Source of the DNA: Nigrospora sphaerica
Taxonomy: Eukaryota > Ascomycota > Sordariomycetes > Amphisphaeriales > Apiosporaceae
Assembly: GCA_018287875.1 (NCBI GenBank)
Contig: JAGVVL010000009.1
Span: 2,914,001 to 2,978,000, forward strand
Length of the DNA: 64,000 nucleotides
Direction: 5' to 3'
This document shows, in pieces, positions 11,720 to 24,625 of the stretch. The notes below the pieces were generated by a model. That model was given only the letters and a program-made list of their open reading frames with translations. It did not search any database and was not told the DNA's origin. A program made the translations under genes and the position numbers. Position 1 is the stretch's first letter. The number at the start of each line of letters is the position of its first letter.

Positions 11720-11776
11720 CTTTGCGTGTGTGTGTTAGTAAATGCGATTGTAGCCCAAGAACAGAGGCCGACTTAC
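11720..11776 (-). other. Probable 5'-leader intron of RPL20
   Basis: On the minus strand it runs from donor GTAAGT (11776) to acceptor CAAAG (11720), 57 nt, with a perfect branch site TTTACTAACA about 20 nt before the acceptor. The next base is the A of the start codon. This is inferred from splice signals only. Confidence 0.6.
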
Positions 11777-12478
11777 TTTGACGGTAGTTGGTCGTTTTTT
11801 TTGTCGTGTGGTGATGCGGATCCGGAAGGAATTGCTATCGGACACGACCTTGGCTTCAAGGCAGATTTCAAGAATTCGTAAAGTGTGCAAGTTTTTTTTC
11901 TGGATTTGGCTTAGGTAGGGTTTTGCAAAGCTGGCGGGTGCACGCACGCGTGGCTGACCGGACTGTGGCTACTATCCTGTGGGTAGAAGTAACAGGCTCA
12001 TTCAACTGTGGCTGGTGTCGCCTGCAGTGGACCTGGGGAGGAGAAGAGTAGGTACTAGGATGGAAGGTACCTAGGTACATTCCTCCCTTACCTTGGGCTC
12101 GCTTTGGTAAGCACAGCTTCCTCACAGGAGATCCCTGCAGCTTTTCGACCGTTGCGTTCCATCGATCCCGCTGCAACGCCAACCAATCAAACGGACGAAC
12201 CGCCTGGTGCGCTCCCCAAGCAAGCAACAAAGGGCATCAACATCGGAGCTTCCACCCAAAGCGCCTGCGTCCCGTTCGCCCAAACCCGCACCCCCGTGCT
12301 CCTCGCGTTGTGGATATGGTGATATATTCTCCGGCCTGGTAGGAACTCGCTTGTCACAGGCTTCTCCTGCAGCTCCCCGGTCCGCGTGGCACGAGTGCCG
12401 GGCCCCGGGTTCGCGTCCCCATCGCGCACGCTATCGTCGATCCAGTCTTGGGCCATCCCGGCTCCGTCATTCTGCGCC
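11777..12478. promoter_or_regulatory. Shared promoter region of RPL20 and CSN12
   Basis: About 700 bp between divergent starts. It includes the RPL20 leader (T-rich and A-rich near 11800-11900) and one perfect TACCTAGGTA palindrome at 12068-12077. I see no certain factor sites. Confidence 0.4.
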
Positions 12479-14252
12479 ATGGATGCCCTCATCAAGGAAT
12501 TCAGGGCCGCATACGCCGGCCAACACGGCAATGAGCTCGCCCGCACGCTCACTCCCGATGTGCAGAGGAATGCGGCCAGGCTGATGGCGGTCTGGGAGAG
12601 CGGCAATGCGCAGTCCATCAAAGAAGACCTCCGGTTCCTCTTCGTCCGTGACAAGTCAGCCCGGCTTAATATGTCGCCTGACGAAGCTGAAGGCTGGCAG
12701 GAGATCTATTACTCATACTGGAAGGCCCTCGGGGAGATACTGGCCGCCGAGGGCCTGCGGAAAAGCCGGGTGAAGGTACGTATGCCTCGTTCGCGCCGCT
12801 CCCCTTCCTCTGACGCAACCATCGTCGACCAGCAAAATCACATGTTCCCCCTTTCCCACGCCAGTTGCAGCGCTCTGATACCGATCTAGACTTCTTGGAC
12901 GTCAGTTTATGAGGCTTGGAAGGAGCTGACGTCGCAAATCATCCGCGGTTACACGAACCACGAGTTTGAGAACTGGACCATCCCCTGTTTGTATGTCGCT
13001 GGTAGGTACATGCGGCTGTATGCCATCAGGGCGGACGCCGAGAGAGGCAACAACAGCGACGACTTGGCTGTGAACTTCATGGACGACTTTGACCCGGAGA
13101 CGGAGAAGCACAAATCGCTTGAGGACTGTGCCAGGCAGCTGAATCGCATCTTCAACCTATGCCTTAGTGACCGGTATGTCTTGTGATGCTGGCCGGCGGA
13201 TGAGCATGGGTGCTAACGGGCAACGCAGGGCACCGCTCGGCGAGTCGCGGAAGTGGGGGATCTACTACGCCATCAACCTCCTGTTCAAGACCTACTTCAA
13301 GCTCAACTCGGCGTCCTTATCCAAGAACGTCTTGCGCGTGCTGTCTGCCGGTCGCGGAGACATGCCCGATTTCGACAGCTTTCCCAAGTCACAGCAGGTG
13401 ACGTTTAAGTACTACGAGGGCGTCCTCGCCTTTCTCGAGGAGAACTACGCAGATGCCGAGAGGCACTTGACCGTCGCCTGGCTCCTATGCCACAAGGATG
13501 CCACGCGGAATCTGGAGTACGCCCAATACTGTTCCCGAATGACGCGGCAAATCGCGTGCTGACCCAAAGATGGCAGGCTCATTCTCACCTATCTCATCCC
13601 ATGCCACCTTTTAACCACACACACGCTCCCAAGCAAGGAGCTTCTGGCCCCGTTCCCCAGGCTGCAAAAGCTGTTCTCCAAGCTCGCGATGGCCATCAAG
13701 AAGGGCGACCTACGGGGGTTTGACCAGGCTTTGGCGGAGGGCGAAAACGAGTTTGTCAAGCGGCGCATCTACCTAACGCTTGAGCATGGCCGTAACATCG
13801 CCTTGCGCAACCTGCTCCGCAAGGTCTTCGTAGCGGGTGGCTTTATCGAGGCCAAGGAAGGCGAAGCGCCGGTTCGACGCACCAGGATACCGGTGGATGA
13901 GTTTGCAGCGGCAATGCGCATGAGCAGTGGGCAAAGCTTCGACATGGAGGAAGTGGAATGCCTTTTGGCCAACATGATCTACAAGGTACGTCGGCCATCT
14001 TTTGTCTCCGCCGCCCTTGCCGCATCCTCAAGGCCATCCGTCCTGGCCGGCCTGCCCGCCTGCCAACCTCGTGGGGGCTTGACGGCATTCCGGCCGACGG
14101 AGTCCGATTATGTGCACATGACAGTTCGGAAAGTCCAGGCCACGACTAACCGTATACGCCGGCAACAGAATCTTATGAAGGGGTACATTGCGCACGAGCG
14201 TGGGATCGTCGTGCTGAGTAAAAACGGCGCATTTCCCGGGACGGGTGTATGA
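12479..14252 (+). CDS. CSN12: CSN12-like PCI-domain protein
   Basis: Five exons, 12479-12775, 12890-13173, 13229-13516, 13577-13985 and 14169-14252, all in phase, give 453 aa, matching the family. The N-terminus [14 protein letters not shown] and the block [20 protein letters not shown] are typical of Csn12/Thp1-like (PCID2) proteins. A helical repeat leads to a C-terminal PCI winged helix (about residues 270-425), with [17 protein letters not shown] and RNLLRKVF. The last exon encodes [18 protein letters not shown], the usual PCI tail. Family members act in COP9-signalosome-associated or TREX-2-like complexes linking mRNA processing and export. The start ATG at 12479 is in a CGCCATGGAT context. 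Confidence 0.93.
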
Positions 14253-15460
14253 GTCAACGTCGAGGGCCTGTAACTAGGAGAAGCGGTATGGTCACCGCCA
14301 GGTCCACCACGCTGGCCAGCAATCGCATTTGCGGACGAGTAGATGGGTTTCCCCCGGGGCAGTTGACAGGGTTGGGGATGCCACGGGCGCCTGGCGTTCT
14401 CAGCCGTGGGCATGTCGTGCCGCCGCATGTGTATATTCCAGACGGGACAGGTTATTTGCCATACGCACGCACGAACCCCCGATGAGCAGGCTAGTATGCA
14501 AGCCGGATACACCAGGTAGCCGCGTCTAGGAACTTCCTGGTTACTTTTGAAGCATCCTGTCGCACCCGGAGAAACGTAGCGGCCAGGACTGCCACGCCGA
14601 AGCGGCTGACCAGTCAGACTCCCAGATGGCCTGGGGCCGGAAGGGGTGAGTGCCGAGGTAGCCACCTAGTCGAGATGCGGTTTTGGACGGGTGTGTCCCT
14701 GAGCAGTGCATACACGCCTTTTTACGCCTCGCGACCTCGATGTGGCTGACTAGGGCGCCGTGGCGTGCAGTGTCAGCTGTCCTTCGACTTGAGACACCAC
14801 GTACGTGGTTTCGTGGTTTGTCGGCCCCGGCCGCGGTGTCTGTCGGCCATTTGCCTTATAGTCAGCATGGCGCAGAACGGCCGCTTTCTTTTGTCGCGAC
14901 GCCCGCCCTGAAGCGACCAGGGCGCCATGGAACAAAGGGCTTCTTCCACTTCTCCCAGCTGCCCCGCGGCCCGGCGGAACGGCAGAGGCGGTCCGTTGAG
15001 GTATGTACACAGCAGCCGCCATGGCGGCACCACGAGTCGGCGGTCCGTAAGCACTTTACTCTCCCTCTACTTGCACCCCGGAGGAAGAGGTACTTATCCA
15101 CCCGCGCTGACGTCCATGGCCCGAACCGGGCCCCCGGGCTGCGCAAACACCACGATGATCGGGGAACGATGCCGGCCATGTGCGCGCACGTGTCCGACCC
15201 GTCCAGAGCCGTGGTCTTCCTGGCCTCGCTTTTGGCTGACTAGCGCGGGCGGGCTGGCTTCGGTACCTCTGACTCACCATCGGGTACTTCCCGGGGACAA
15301 GATGAACCCACCCCGATGGCACGCAGGACGTGAATGGGTACCCAGCCCATGCGAGCCACGGCTGGCGTGGAGGAGGCGGGTTCCGGATGAAGGCCCGTGG
15401 TCGGAATGAAACACCCTGTTTTTTTGGTTTTTGTTTTTTGGCCGGGGGGGATGGTTTTTC

Positions 15461-15501
<41 letters not shown>

Positions 15502-16978
15502 TTTCTAACCCCTGCCCCAAGGTTGGGATTGGGGGGGTTGGCGACAGGGGTGCCGTGCTGGGTAGCCACTAACGCAACCACTTTAAACCTATATGGCCTC
15601 CCTCCCTGCCGCTTGCGTCGTCGCTGTCCCGTCCAGCTTGTTTCCGGTCGCCAGGGATACGGCCAGGCCATTGACGAATCAGACTGCCAGTCGCATGTAT
15701 TCGGGGGCGTAGGGATCGTCGTCGGACACGGTGAGGCCGGATCCCCCCTGGTAATACGGAGCATCTACCTTGCTATCGGTTTCGACCAGGCCCCGCTAGC
15801 AAGTGACAGCACATCTATAGCCGTCCTGGCAATGTGCTAGCCGAACTGAAGTGAAGGCGGGGGAGAAAAACCCATGGGGGCTGGGGGAACAACTGGCTTC
15901 CCCCCATGTGTATTCTCGCTCGGCACGGTGGTGTTGGGTGGGCTCGCACGAGGTGGTTGGACAACTGGATCTCCCAAGTTTTTCCTTCTATTTTTGACAT
16001 GCTACTTTTGTTTTCTACCATGTGGACTGGAGCCGTTGTGCATTGCTGGCATCAATGGCCGTGCTTATCACTAGTGCCGGACCCATAAATCCATGGGGTG
16101 GTAGGGAGCCTGCAGACTAGGTGTTGTCATGGATGGATCTCCAGATGATGGGGCCAACAAGAATCAATGATTGGGTATAACACTATCAACGACAGTCGCG
16201 AACAGTAATGGTACAGATCGCCCACAGCTTTTCCCTCCCGGGGTCCCAGTCTATGGGGGGTTTCGTTCCTTCGTGTATCTTCGTCTGTCACTCTTTTGCC
16301 AACCTGCTGGCTCGCGTCCCGGGTTCTTCGCGGAAGATAACCTCGGATGCGCATGGGAAAGCAAAGGAGGAAAGGAAAAAGAAAAACTAGCCCAAAAAAC
16401 ACAAGCTTGCTCTTCGTACAGTACAGAAAGACGGACGTAAATCGTAAGATAGGAAAAACAAGTAAGAGGAAAAAAAAACCAAATGTGCTGTTCGTGGATG
16501 CCGTCGTCCCGGGTTGCGCCTCCCCTGTCAGAGGAAGTCGACCAAAAACGCCAACAAAAACCAGCAAGACCCACAACTCCTCAAGATGTATCAATGACAG
16601 CTTCAGGGAATCCGTAGTAGTACAAGGGGGTGTCTGGACAGTAGAACCATGGAGATGCAGCCGAAATGGGGTATTTGGTATCGTGAAATGAGTCATGGTC
16701 GGGCCTCAAGCCGTCGCAGATGGGGAATCAAAACAAAACAGAGAGATAGAGTAGGAGATGAGACGGGTAGGAGATGAGACGGGTAGGAGATGAGGCGAGT
16801 AGGAGATGAGACGGGTAGGAAAGGCGGTGATTAGTAGATGGGTGGTAAGAGGTGAGTGGCCGGCGGAGAAGTGGAGAAGAGGCGGTATCGAGAGAGCGGC
16901 AGGGAACCATGTAAGCAGATTGGCCAGCTCAGAAAAAGTGGCGGTTGCTGCGAGGCGTGTTGTTCCTGGGGGGGATGA
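14253..16978. other. Long intergenic stretch, no gene seen
   Basis: About 2.7 kb between the 3' ends of CSN12 (+) and the BTB gene (-). It has a CT run at about 15468-15496 and A-rich patches at 16360-16500, and ORFs without domain features. The opposite-strand ORF with Arg-Glu repeats near 15480 is only the CT repeat translated. Confidence 0.55.
16751..16814. repeat. 16-bp minisatellite
   Basis: Four tandem copies of GTAGGAGATGAGACGG, with a partial fifth. The third copy differs at two positions. It lies just beyond the 3' end of the BTB gene and is probably within or near its 3' UTR. Confidence 0.9.
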
Positions 16979-18058
16979 TCAGTACGGGGCCCTGCGATGA
17001 GACAACAAGGGGGGAGGAAGGGGGACAAAGTCGGTTACGTACGAGCTGCTTGAGATGTCGTCGACATGGTTGCAGAGGGCGACAAAGAGATCGAAGAACA
17101 ATTGCGAACCGCCGTTGTGCATCTCCAGCTGCATGGTTCCGCTGCGTTTGAAGGTGGAACGGCTGCGGATGATGAGGGCGAGGTAGTGGGCTCGGAGTTT
17201 GGAATCGGAGTCAGGCGTGTTGGCGTAGGCATAGCGGGCCGAGGCCAGGATGGTGGAGCATTGGATGCCCGACTCTGCCGCCGTGTGGGTTAGCCAGTGG
17301 ATCGTCGTCGCCAGCGCACGCTGACGCCAGAAAGAAAAAAAAAAAAAAAGGCCGGGGGCAACTTACGAAGGCCTTGCTTCCGCAGCGACACGCGCTTGAG
17401 CTCTTCCAGCCCGTATCGCTCGGCCGTGCAGTAGATGACGGTGTCCTTGAGGATGTCGCCGTCGGTCGCATGGTGGTACACAGTCGATTCGCTGCCCTTG
17501 CCGGCGTCAAGCTGCTCAATCTCCCACGAGTTCCGCTTTTTGTTGTGGATCAGACGGGGGTAGTAGTCGCCCTTGTACATGAATTCCAGCACCGACGAAA
17601 AGATCTCGGGCTCCTCGTCCGGCAGGTGGATGCGCTTGTTGGTGGCCGAGTCGGCACTCATGTACATGTTGGACAGCTTCTGTTGAAACCAGGGCGAGGC
17701 GCGGAGGATGTCTTCGTGGGCCGCAAAGATGCGCTGGTCCTTGCCGATGACCAGGGTTACGATCGACGGCGTCAGGTTACTGGAAATGGGGCGCACCGTT
17801 AGACGCACACATTTCGCACAAGCATACGGCACCCGCAGGACCGGGCAGGAACCGAAAAACGCAACCTCGTACATACCTGGAGGGGGACGCAGCGGCGTTG
17901 GTCGAGTTCACCGTGGCGGACCGCTTCCGTGCGCCTTCATGACGGCTCTTGGACACTCCCGAGGGACCTTTGCTGAACGTGGCAGCCGCCTTCTTCTGGC
18001 CTTTAGAAGCGACCTTGGTCAGCGGCGGCGGGTCCTGACGTTTGCCCAGACCGAACAT
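16979..18058 (-). CDS. BTB/POZ-domain protein
   Basis: Four exons, 18058-17877, 17779-17367, 17274-17043 and a final 16991-16979, give 279 aa. Residues 1-60 are basic and low in complexity (MFGLGKRQDPPPL, KGQKKAAATFSKG). The BTB fold starts near residue 62 with PSIVTLVIGKDQRIFAAHED and continues through ASPWFQQKL and VLEFMYKGDYYPRL. The rest, with YCTAERYGLEELKRVSL and later RSTFKRSGTMQLEMHNGG, is typical of fungal BTB proteins of unknown role. BTB domains dimerise and some recruit Cullin-3 ligases; whether this one does is unknown. The last exon holds only 13 nt with the stop. A neighbouring in-frame donor would instead extend the C-terminus. A run of 15 T on the coding strand lies in the second intron. 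Confidence 0.85.
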
Positions 18059-21000
18059 GGTGGATATGTGGTGACGGAAGCAATGGTTGAATGAGGGCTG
18101 CGAGACGCGGGATCGGGGTCGTCGCGATGGCCGTCGGCGCGAGGCGGGTTCGACAGCGAGGTGTGTGTGAATGGATGGGTACGGATATGAATGTAGCTGT
18201 CGGCAAGCGGTGGACGTGCTGTGTGATTGCGTGGCGGCGATGGAAAAGAGGTAGACGGAAATTACCTACGAGATGAGGAGCTCGCTGACCTGGCGGAGAT
18301 GGCCTAAGAGTTATTAATAGTCTTGAAGAGATGTGAGACTGGAAAGCAGTAATAAGTGAGTGAGAGGGCGTGCTCTTTAAGTAGGTACGTAAAGTACTGA
18401 CGGGCTACGACTGCCGGCGATGACCCATAGATGGATGGATGGCATGGATGGCATGGATGGCTCCCCTTCCCTGCGTGCGTACACTTGTCGACCGCCGTGT
18501 ATCCAGTTTCACGGGACGTACTTCCGGTATGGGGCGCCATCCATCCCCATCCCGGATGGCCGTCCCAAGGCAGCCACGCAGTACCAACACGACTCTTGGC
18601 TGCGATAATCTTAGTGGGGACGCGTCGGGCACTGCCAAGCCGGGGGGACGACCCACGCGATATCACGTGAGCTGGCCGGGCCAGGAAGCGGCTGGAGGAC
18701 ACGCGCTTGGCTGTCGCAGTCCCCGGTTCTTGGGGTGGAGAGCAGGCTGGCGTGGTGGGCAAGGTTCAAGGATCCATCTTCAACAACAGACGTGAGAGGC
18801 AACCCAGCAGGGGTTCATCCGCAGGGATGGGTCGAGCTAGCGATGCCGCCGCCTCGTGCTGTTTCTCTAGGACTTCAGAGTCGCAGGCTGACTTTTTACC
18901 TCTCTGTTCCTTCCCGGGGGGGGGGGGGGGTGTTTTCCACAGGGGAGCTCACCGTCTCCGGAGATGGCGGGATAGACACGGGACCTACGGATTAGCAAGT
19001 AAAGTCATATGTGACCGGGCGGACTGGTACGGCAACGCAGCGTCCGAGATTGCGCTTGTTCGACGTAGTACATTGATGAGAGATGGAAGTATCCACCACA
19101 TTGCGTCTATTCCCGGATGATGCTGAACAGCCGTACACATTCGTACGGCCATCATTCCGTTAGTCAGGAAAGTAGTGTTCTTGCGACATGCGGCCTTTAG
19201 TGTGGGAGTAAGGTACCTAAAGTATAGTAGCTTCATTCCGTACCTACGTGGGTACGGGCTACCAGGACTCCCCCATCCATACCATACCCATTAGACAGGG
19301 GGACGGGGGGGCATCAGGCTGGACCACTTGATTCGGCGCCGGGCAGACCGCATATGTGTTTTCATACCCATCCAGGGCGGGTTTTTGTATAAACACAGTA
19401 GCATGTGCATGTGTGAGTGTGTGTGCGTGCGCGCGCGCGTACGCACGCACGTTCGTCCACAATCTCGAATTCATATCCTAGCCCCATGCGCCGGGCAACT
19501 CGCTACAGGCGTGAACGTTGTAACCAGTCGCCGACATCCAGCACTTGCAGGGTTTCCGTAATGAACAGAAAAGAATTTTCACGGCCGCGCAGCATCGCCC
19601 GAACCGCCAGGCAGACTCGGCAATACGCACATGGTCCCCTGCTCCTTCATGCCTCCAGGGGGGGGGTTCGTCGCAACGCCGGACGGTGAAGGCCCGCCCG
19701 TTCAGCCAGCCTTCCTCACCGTCTTGTCAACCGCTGTGCTCGAAATCCATCCGAGCCAACCCAAGCTGCGGGACACGAGTCGCTGGCGCCAGGACTTTGA
19801 GATGCGAAGGGGCGCCCCCAAGCGCCAGCCCATGTCGTGGGGAAACTGCCACACAATATCGGACAGCAACCGCGTCGAGTCGTCGTGTTCACCACCAGGG
19901 CTCCGCCGGGATTTTTTTTTAAAAAAAAAAATTAGATCTGTACAGCAAAGCCCGGGCCATGCACCCACTGAATGCAGGCAATGTAAAGTGGATCATTGGT
20001 GAGTGGAGTTGCGCTAGGCCGCCACGATTACCAGCCTACGGGGGTATGAATTCGTACCAGGTTCCAATGTAAGCGGATGTTGTTCCCCTGTAAGTACATT
20101 CCGGTTCGTAAGAAGTACCGGCGTAGTGCAATTGTATACTGCTGGCCAGTATGTACGGAACCAGGCATGCAGCGTTTGGGGGTAGGGGGTTTAGGGATCG
20201 CTGTCTGCTTCCCCGAATGCGATCACAGGCCAAAGGAAGGCATATCACCTACTTTTTCACACGCCCACTTGCTTATCAGGCTATCCACGCCGACGGCCAG
20301 CTAGGTACTCTCGTGAAGCAGGGCATAAGAGCACCGTTCTGCCGTGCAACTCATTATCGGCAGCGGTTCCCATGCGGACGCACACCACACTTCTGGGTTG
20401 CACCTTCTTCTATCCAATACCACTCTATGGTGGTGTGTAATTGCTTCTCAGGCGGGCCGTTCGGTGCCCCGTCAGTCATCGTGGACTCAGCCCTCACGGC
20501 GTCCTCTGTTCTCGTCGTCTTCAGCCCAAGCTTAGCTGTTGACATGTGAAGCGGCTGGGGTTGTGAAGTCGGACAAGCCCAAAGGGTCCCACCACGAGGC
20601 CGGGATGCGACGATCTGGCCTGTGACAGATGGGTCCAAGAGCCCATGATCCCGTTATCTTTTGCTATCGCAACGAGCATGGACGTTCCGGCCGCTGGGAA
20701 TGGGCCCGCGCGTGGGGTATCAATCCACCGGCGCCCTCGCACAACGGCTTTACTGAGCCACCTCCGCCGGCCCGGCATCGGGTCCGTCGAACAAATGTGT
20801 AGATCCGGATACGAAACCAAGGGAGAAGGATCCAAACCCCCACGTCGGCAAAAAGCCACACCTAGTTATTTGATCGTCTACGCCCTTTCAGTCCCCACTC
20901 GATGCAAAAACGGGCATATAATTACTTCTCGGGTACGGAGAGTCGAATGGGACGTATTCGGGTGACTGAATCTACGACCATCTACGACCATCATTCTATT

Positions 21001-21602
21001 CGTACGGTACTGGTGAATACTAGCATTTAAAAAGCAGCCTTGAACCCACACGATGAAAATAGATCGAAGCGTTTCGTATGATGGGATGGGACTCGTAGAA
21101 TTGCTGAGTGAAAGCTGCCTCCCTTAGTCCCAAGACAGGCGGAAATAGGAGCCAGCCCACTTGACTCTTTTATATACTCATACTTGAAGCAAAAAAGCAC
21201 CTGCTTGGGAACAGGGCGTAGGCCGCCGATCCTCTGGACACCGGCGGTATTCTATTTGAGAGGTTCACCGTCACGCTTCCGTATAGGCACATGCGACTGC
21301 GGTGCATCGTATTGCCGCATGCTGAGCGAGGGCGTTGGACTTGCGCATCGGTCATAATGAGATACGCCCCTTTATACTGGCGGCCCCCTTTCTTTCTGCC
21401 TCACCCGGAAACGGTACTTTACGGTGCGGCCAGTTGATCGAGTCCCACCTGCAGTGCCCAAATGTTTCCCAAAGTGTGGTTGGCCTTGATCTGGTGGCGC
21501 GAACAGGGGGTGAGTCACTTCCGCACGCCATGTCATATTGGACGGTTATAGATACTATACACTCCTGATCTCGGATGAGGGGCACACCGTGCTGCCTCCA
21601 TC
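18059..21602. other. Long intergenic stretch, no gene seen
   Basis: About 3.5 kb between the BTB start and the IleRS stop. It has G15 at 18916-18930, TGGATGGCA repeats at 18428-18462, a GT/GC run at 19411-19440 and T9A11 at 19912-19931. ORFs here are short and lack domain-like sequence. Confidence 0.55.
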
Positions 21603-24600
21603 TCACACGTTCCCGGGTGACTCCTTTACGACAGCTTCGCACCGACCACACAAATGATCTTCCACCGGGGCCACGTACCGCCAGCACCTTGGGCATTTGG
21701 CCTGGCTGGGCGGAAGCACTATCGCCGTGCTCTTTGTGCCATTGCACTCGAATTCCTCCACATACTTCCACGCCGGGGCGTCGCCCACCAGCGTAGCATC
21801 GCCCTTAACCTCGACCGAGGAGACGACAAATATACTGTCAAGCTCGTAGGCGTACTTGTCGAGCAGCTTCCGGGTGACCGCGTCGGGCACGCTCAACACC
21901 ACCGAGCTCTGCAGGGATTGTCCCAGGACTTTGTCGCTGCGCGCCTTCTCCAAGCCAGCCTTGATGGCTTCGTGGGCGGCCATAATGACCGGCACGTCGT
22001 CTAGCAGGTTTGGAAGATCTAAGGTTAAGCGGCCGGGGTCAATTAAAGGAGTGTGGTACAGTTGCTGCAGAGGATGTACCGCAGACCTTGGCGTGGCAAA
22101 TGTCAGTGTGAGACGTCCAGAGATGAGAGGGTACTATTCCCACTGCAGGGGCAAGGGCTGGCAGGGAGACACTTACGGGTCCTGCTTGAGCCACTCAGGC
22201 CGATGATCCCAAGCTTCCTCCACCAATGCTGGCGTTATGGGGGCCAGCATTCGGAGGAAACCATTGAGGATAGGCTCGAGCACGCCACCGCCATCACCGC
22301 AGTAGAGCCGGTCCTTGATGATTTCCAGATAGAAGGCGGAGAGGTCGTTGTTGACCCAGCGATTGATGGCGCTGTACGCCTTGTAGAACTCATGATGGGA
22401 GAAGGCAACTTCGACTTGCTTCATCGTTTGTCGCAGTTGAGCAATGGCCACGTGGTCAGCGACAGTCAACGGTGCGGAGCGAGCAGTGGCATGGACGGAG
22501 CCGAGAAGCATTTTGATGGTGGTCCGGTACTTGAGCAGGGACATGTGCACGCCCTTGAGCACCGGCTCGCTGATGACAACGTCGCGGGTATAGTCACTGC
22601 TCGCCGTCCATAACCGCAGCGCGTCGGCGCCGAGGGCCTCAAGGCCGGTGACCTTGCCTTTGCGTTTGACAGGAGGAACGAGCGAACCATCCATAACTTG
22701 GTGTGGCTCGATCACGTTGCCAATCGACTTGGACATTTTCTTGCCCTGTTGGTCCAGCGTGAAGCCGTGCGTGATAAGCTGCTTGAAGGGCGCCCCCCTT
22801 ACGAAATCAATCCCCTTCCCTCCGCCCGCGGCGATGCGGGTGAGAAGACTGGACTGGAACCAGCCGCGATGCTGGTCCGACCCCTCGAGGTACACGTCCG
22901 CTTGTCCCTTCATCATGCTCCAGCTGCTGCCACTGTCGAACCACACGTCCATGGTATCCGTACCGCGGCGCCACTTGCTGTCTTGCATGCTGGGCGGGAC
23001 CCAAGCAGCGTCATCCAGATCGTCGGCATACCAGGCATTGATACCCCGCTCCTGGATGACGTGGATTATGTGGTCCACGATGTCCTCGGTGACCACGGCA
23101 TTTCCGAGTTCATCGTACAGCGCCGGGATCGGGACGCCCCAGGTGCGTTGTCGCGAGATGCACCACTCGCTTCGGCCCTGTACAAAACTCTGCAAGCGCT
23201 TCTTCCCGCTCTCCGGGGTGAAGCGTACCTTGTCCAAGGCGGCGAGGGCCTCATCTTTGATCGACCCCACGTCGGCAAACCATTGCTTCGTGGCCCGTAT
23301 CACGATGGGCTTCTTGGTCCGCCAGTCGTACGGGTATTTGTGCACGTACTTTTCCGTTGCCAGCGCATGCTCGCCCAGGAGCTCGATGATGGCCTGGCTG
23401 CCGCCGTCGAGGATGTCGACAGAACTCATACGCGACCACAGCTCCGGTCTCAGCGCTTCCCTGGTGAGTGTGCCCGAGTCGCTGATGGGCGCCGTAATTG
23501 GCAAGCCGTGCTGTTTACAGACCTCATAATCATCGAAGCCGTGCCCGGGGGCGAGGTGAACAAGGCCGCTCCCCGATTCCGCCGACACGAAGTCGGCGTG
23601 AATGATGGGCCGCAGTTCCCCACCCTGTCCATGCAGCGGGTTCTGGTACTGCAAGCCGCACAGCTGGCGGCCGGTGACGGGGATTTTTAGATCTTTGCCC
23701 TCGACCTTGGACAGGAATGCCTCGACTCGGCTCGAGGCGACGAGATGGTAGTTCGAGGAGGACTCCACGACAGTATACTCCATGTTATCATGAACGGCTA
23801 TGGCTTGATTGGCGGGCAAAGTCCAGGGGGTTGTCGTCCAGGCAACTGCCCAGAGCTCTGCGCCCTCGCGGACCGCAGCCGCCAGTTCGGGCACCTGGCT
23901 CCGCCACGAGGGGGCAATCCGGAACCTCACCCAGGCCGCGTCGGAGACGTGGTCATCACGGTACTCGAGTTCGCTCTCGGCCAGGGCGGTCGACGAAGAC
24001 GGCGACCAGTACACGGGCTTGTAGCGGCGGTAGACAAGGCCCTGCTTGACCATCTGCTGGAATAGGCGCAACTGGCGTATCTCATAGGCGGCATCCATGG
24101 TGGTCCACCGCCCCTCCCAGTCGCCCATGACGCCGTAGGAGCGGAAGCACTTCATCTGTTCCGCAACGGTCCTCGCGGCCAGCGCACGCGCCGCCGCCCT
24201 CGTCCCGGTGGGTGTCCAGTGCACTGCCGCAGGCTTCTTCTCGACGGCCTTGAGCTCGATGGGGAGGCCGTGGCAGTCCCAGCCGGGCACGTAGTCCACC
24301 TGGCGGCCCTGCTGCAACTGCACCCGCAGGACCATGTCCTTGAGGATCTTGTTGAGCGCATGGCCGACGTGCAAGCCGCCATTGGCGTAGGGCGGCCCAT
24401 CGTGCAGCACGAAGGCGTCGGCGGCAGGCCGGTTGGCTTTCTGCCACGCATACAAGTCGTCGGCAGACCGCTTGATGTAGTGACCCGCGAGCTGCGGCAG
24501 AGGTCGCGGCCTGGAATGGAATCTCAGCAGAGGACAGCGGATCAGCAGGCCCGCCGACAAGCCACTTACGGGAACGTGGTTTTGGGCAGCCTCAGCGTCG

Positions 24601-24625
24601 GCGTCCACTTGATGTTTTTCGACAT
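21603..24625 (-). CDS. ISM1: Mitochondrial isoleucyl-tRNA synthetase
   Basis: Three exons, 24625-24570, 24510-22177 and 22086-21603, give 957 aa. The start ATG at 24625 yields [18 protein letters not shown] and splices into [13 protein letters not shown]. The class I signature is HVGH at 66-69, within [18 protein letters not shown]. The second signature KMSKS lies near 609 ([10 protein letters not shown]). The editing (CP1) domain spans about 200-400, and [12 protein letters not shown] is the usual Ile/Val/Leu enzyme motif. The C-terminus keeps a zinc ribbon, CPRCWRY with CGRC, as in bacterial and organelle IleRS. It charges mitochondrial tRNA-Ile with isoleucine. The N-terminus is basic but short for a presequence. 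Divergent from the gene at 25182. Confidence 0.95.

Noticed and set aside
15056..15520. Minus-strand frame with an Arg-Glu repeat
   Set aside because: The repeat is the CT microsatellite translated; the rest has no coding character.
22648..23690. Long + strand frames within the IleRS gene
   Set aside because: Antisense to the catalytic core, including KMSKS and the editing domain, which are clearly coding on the minus strand.
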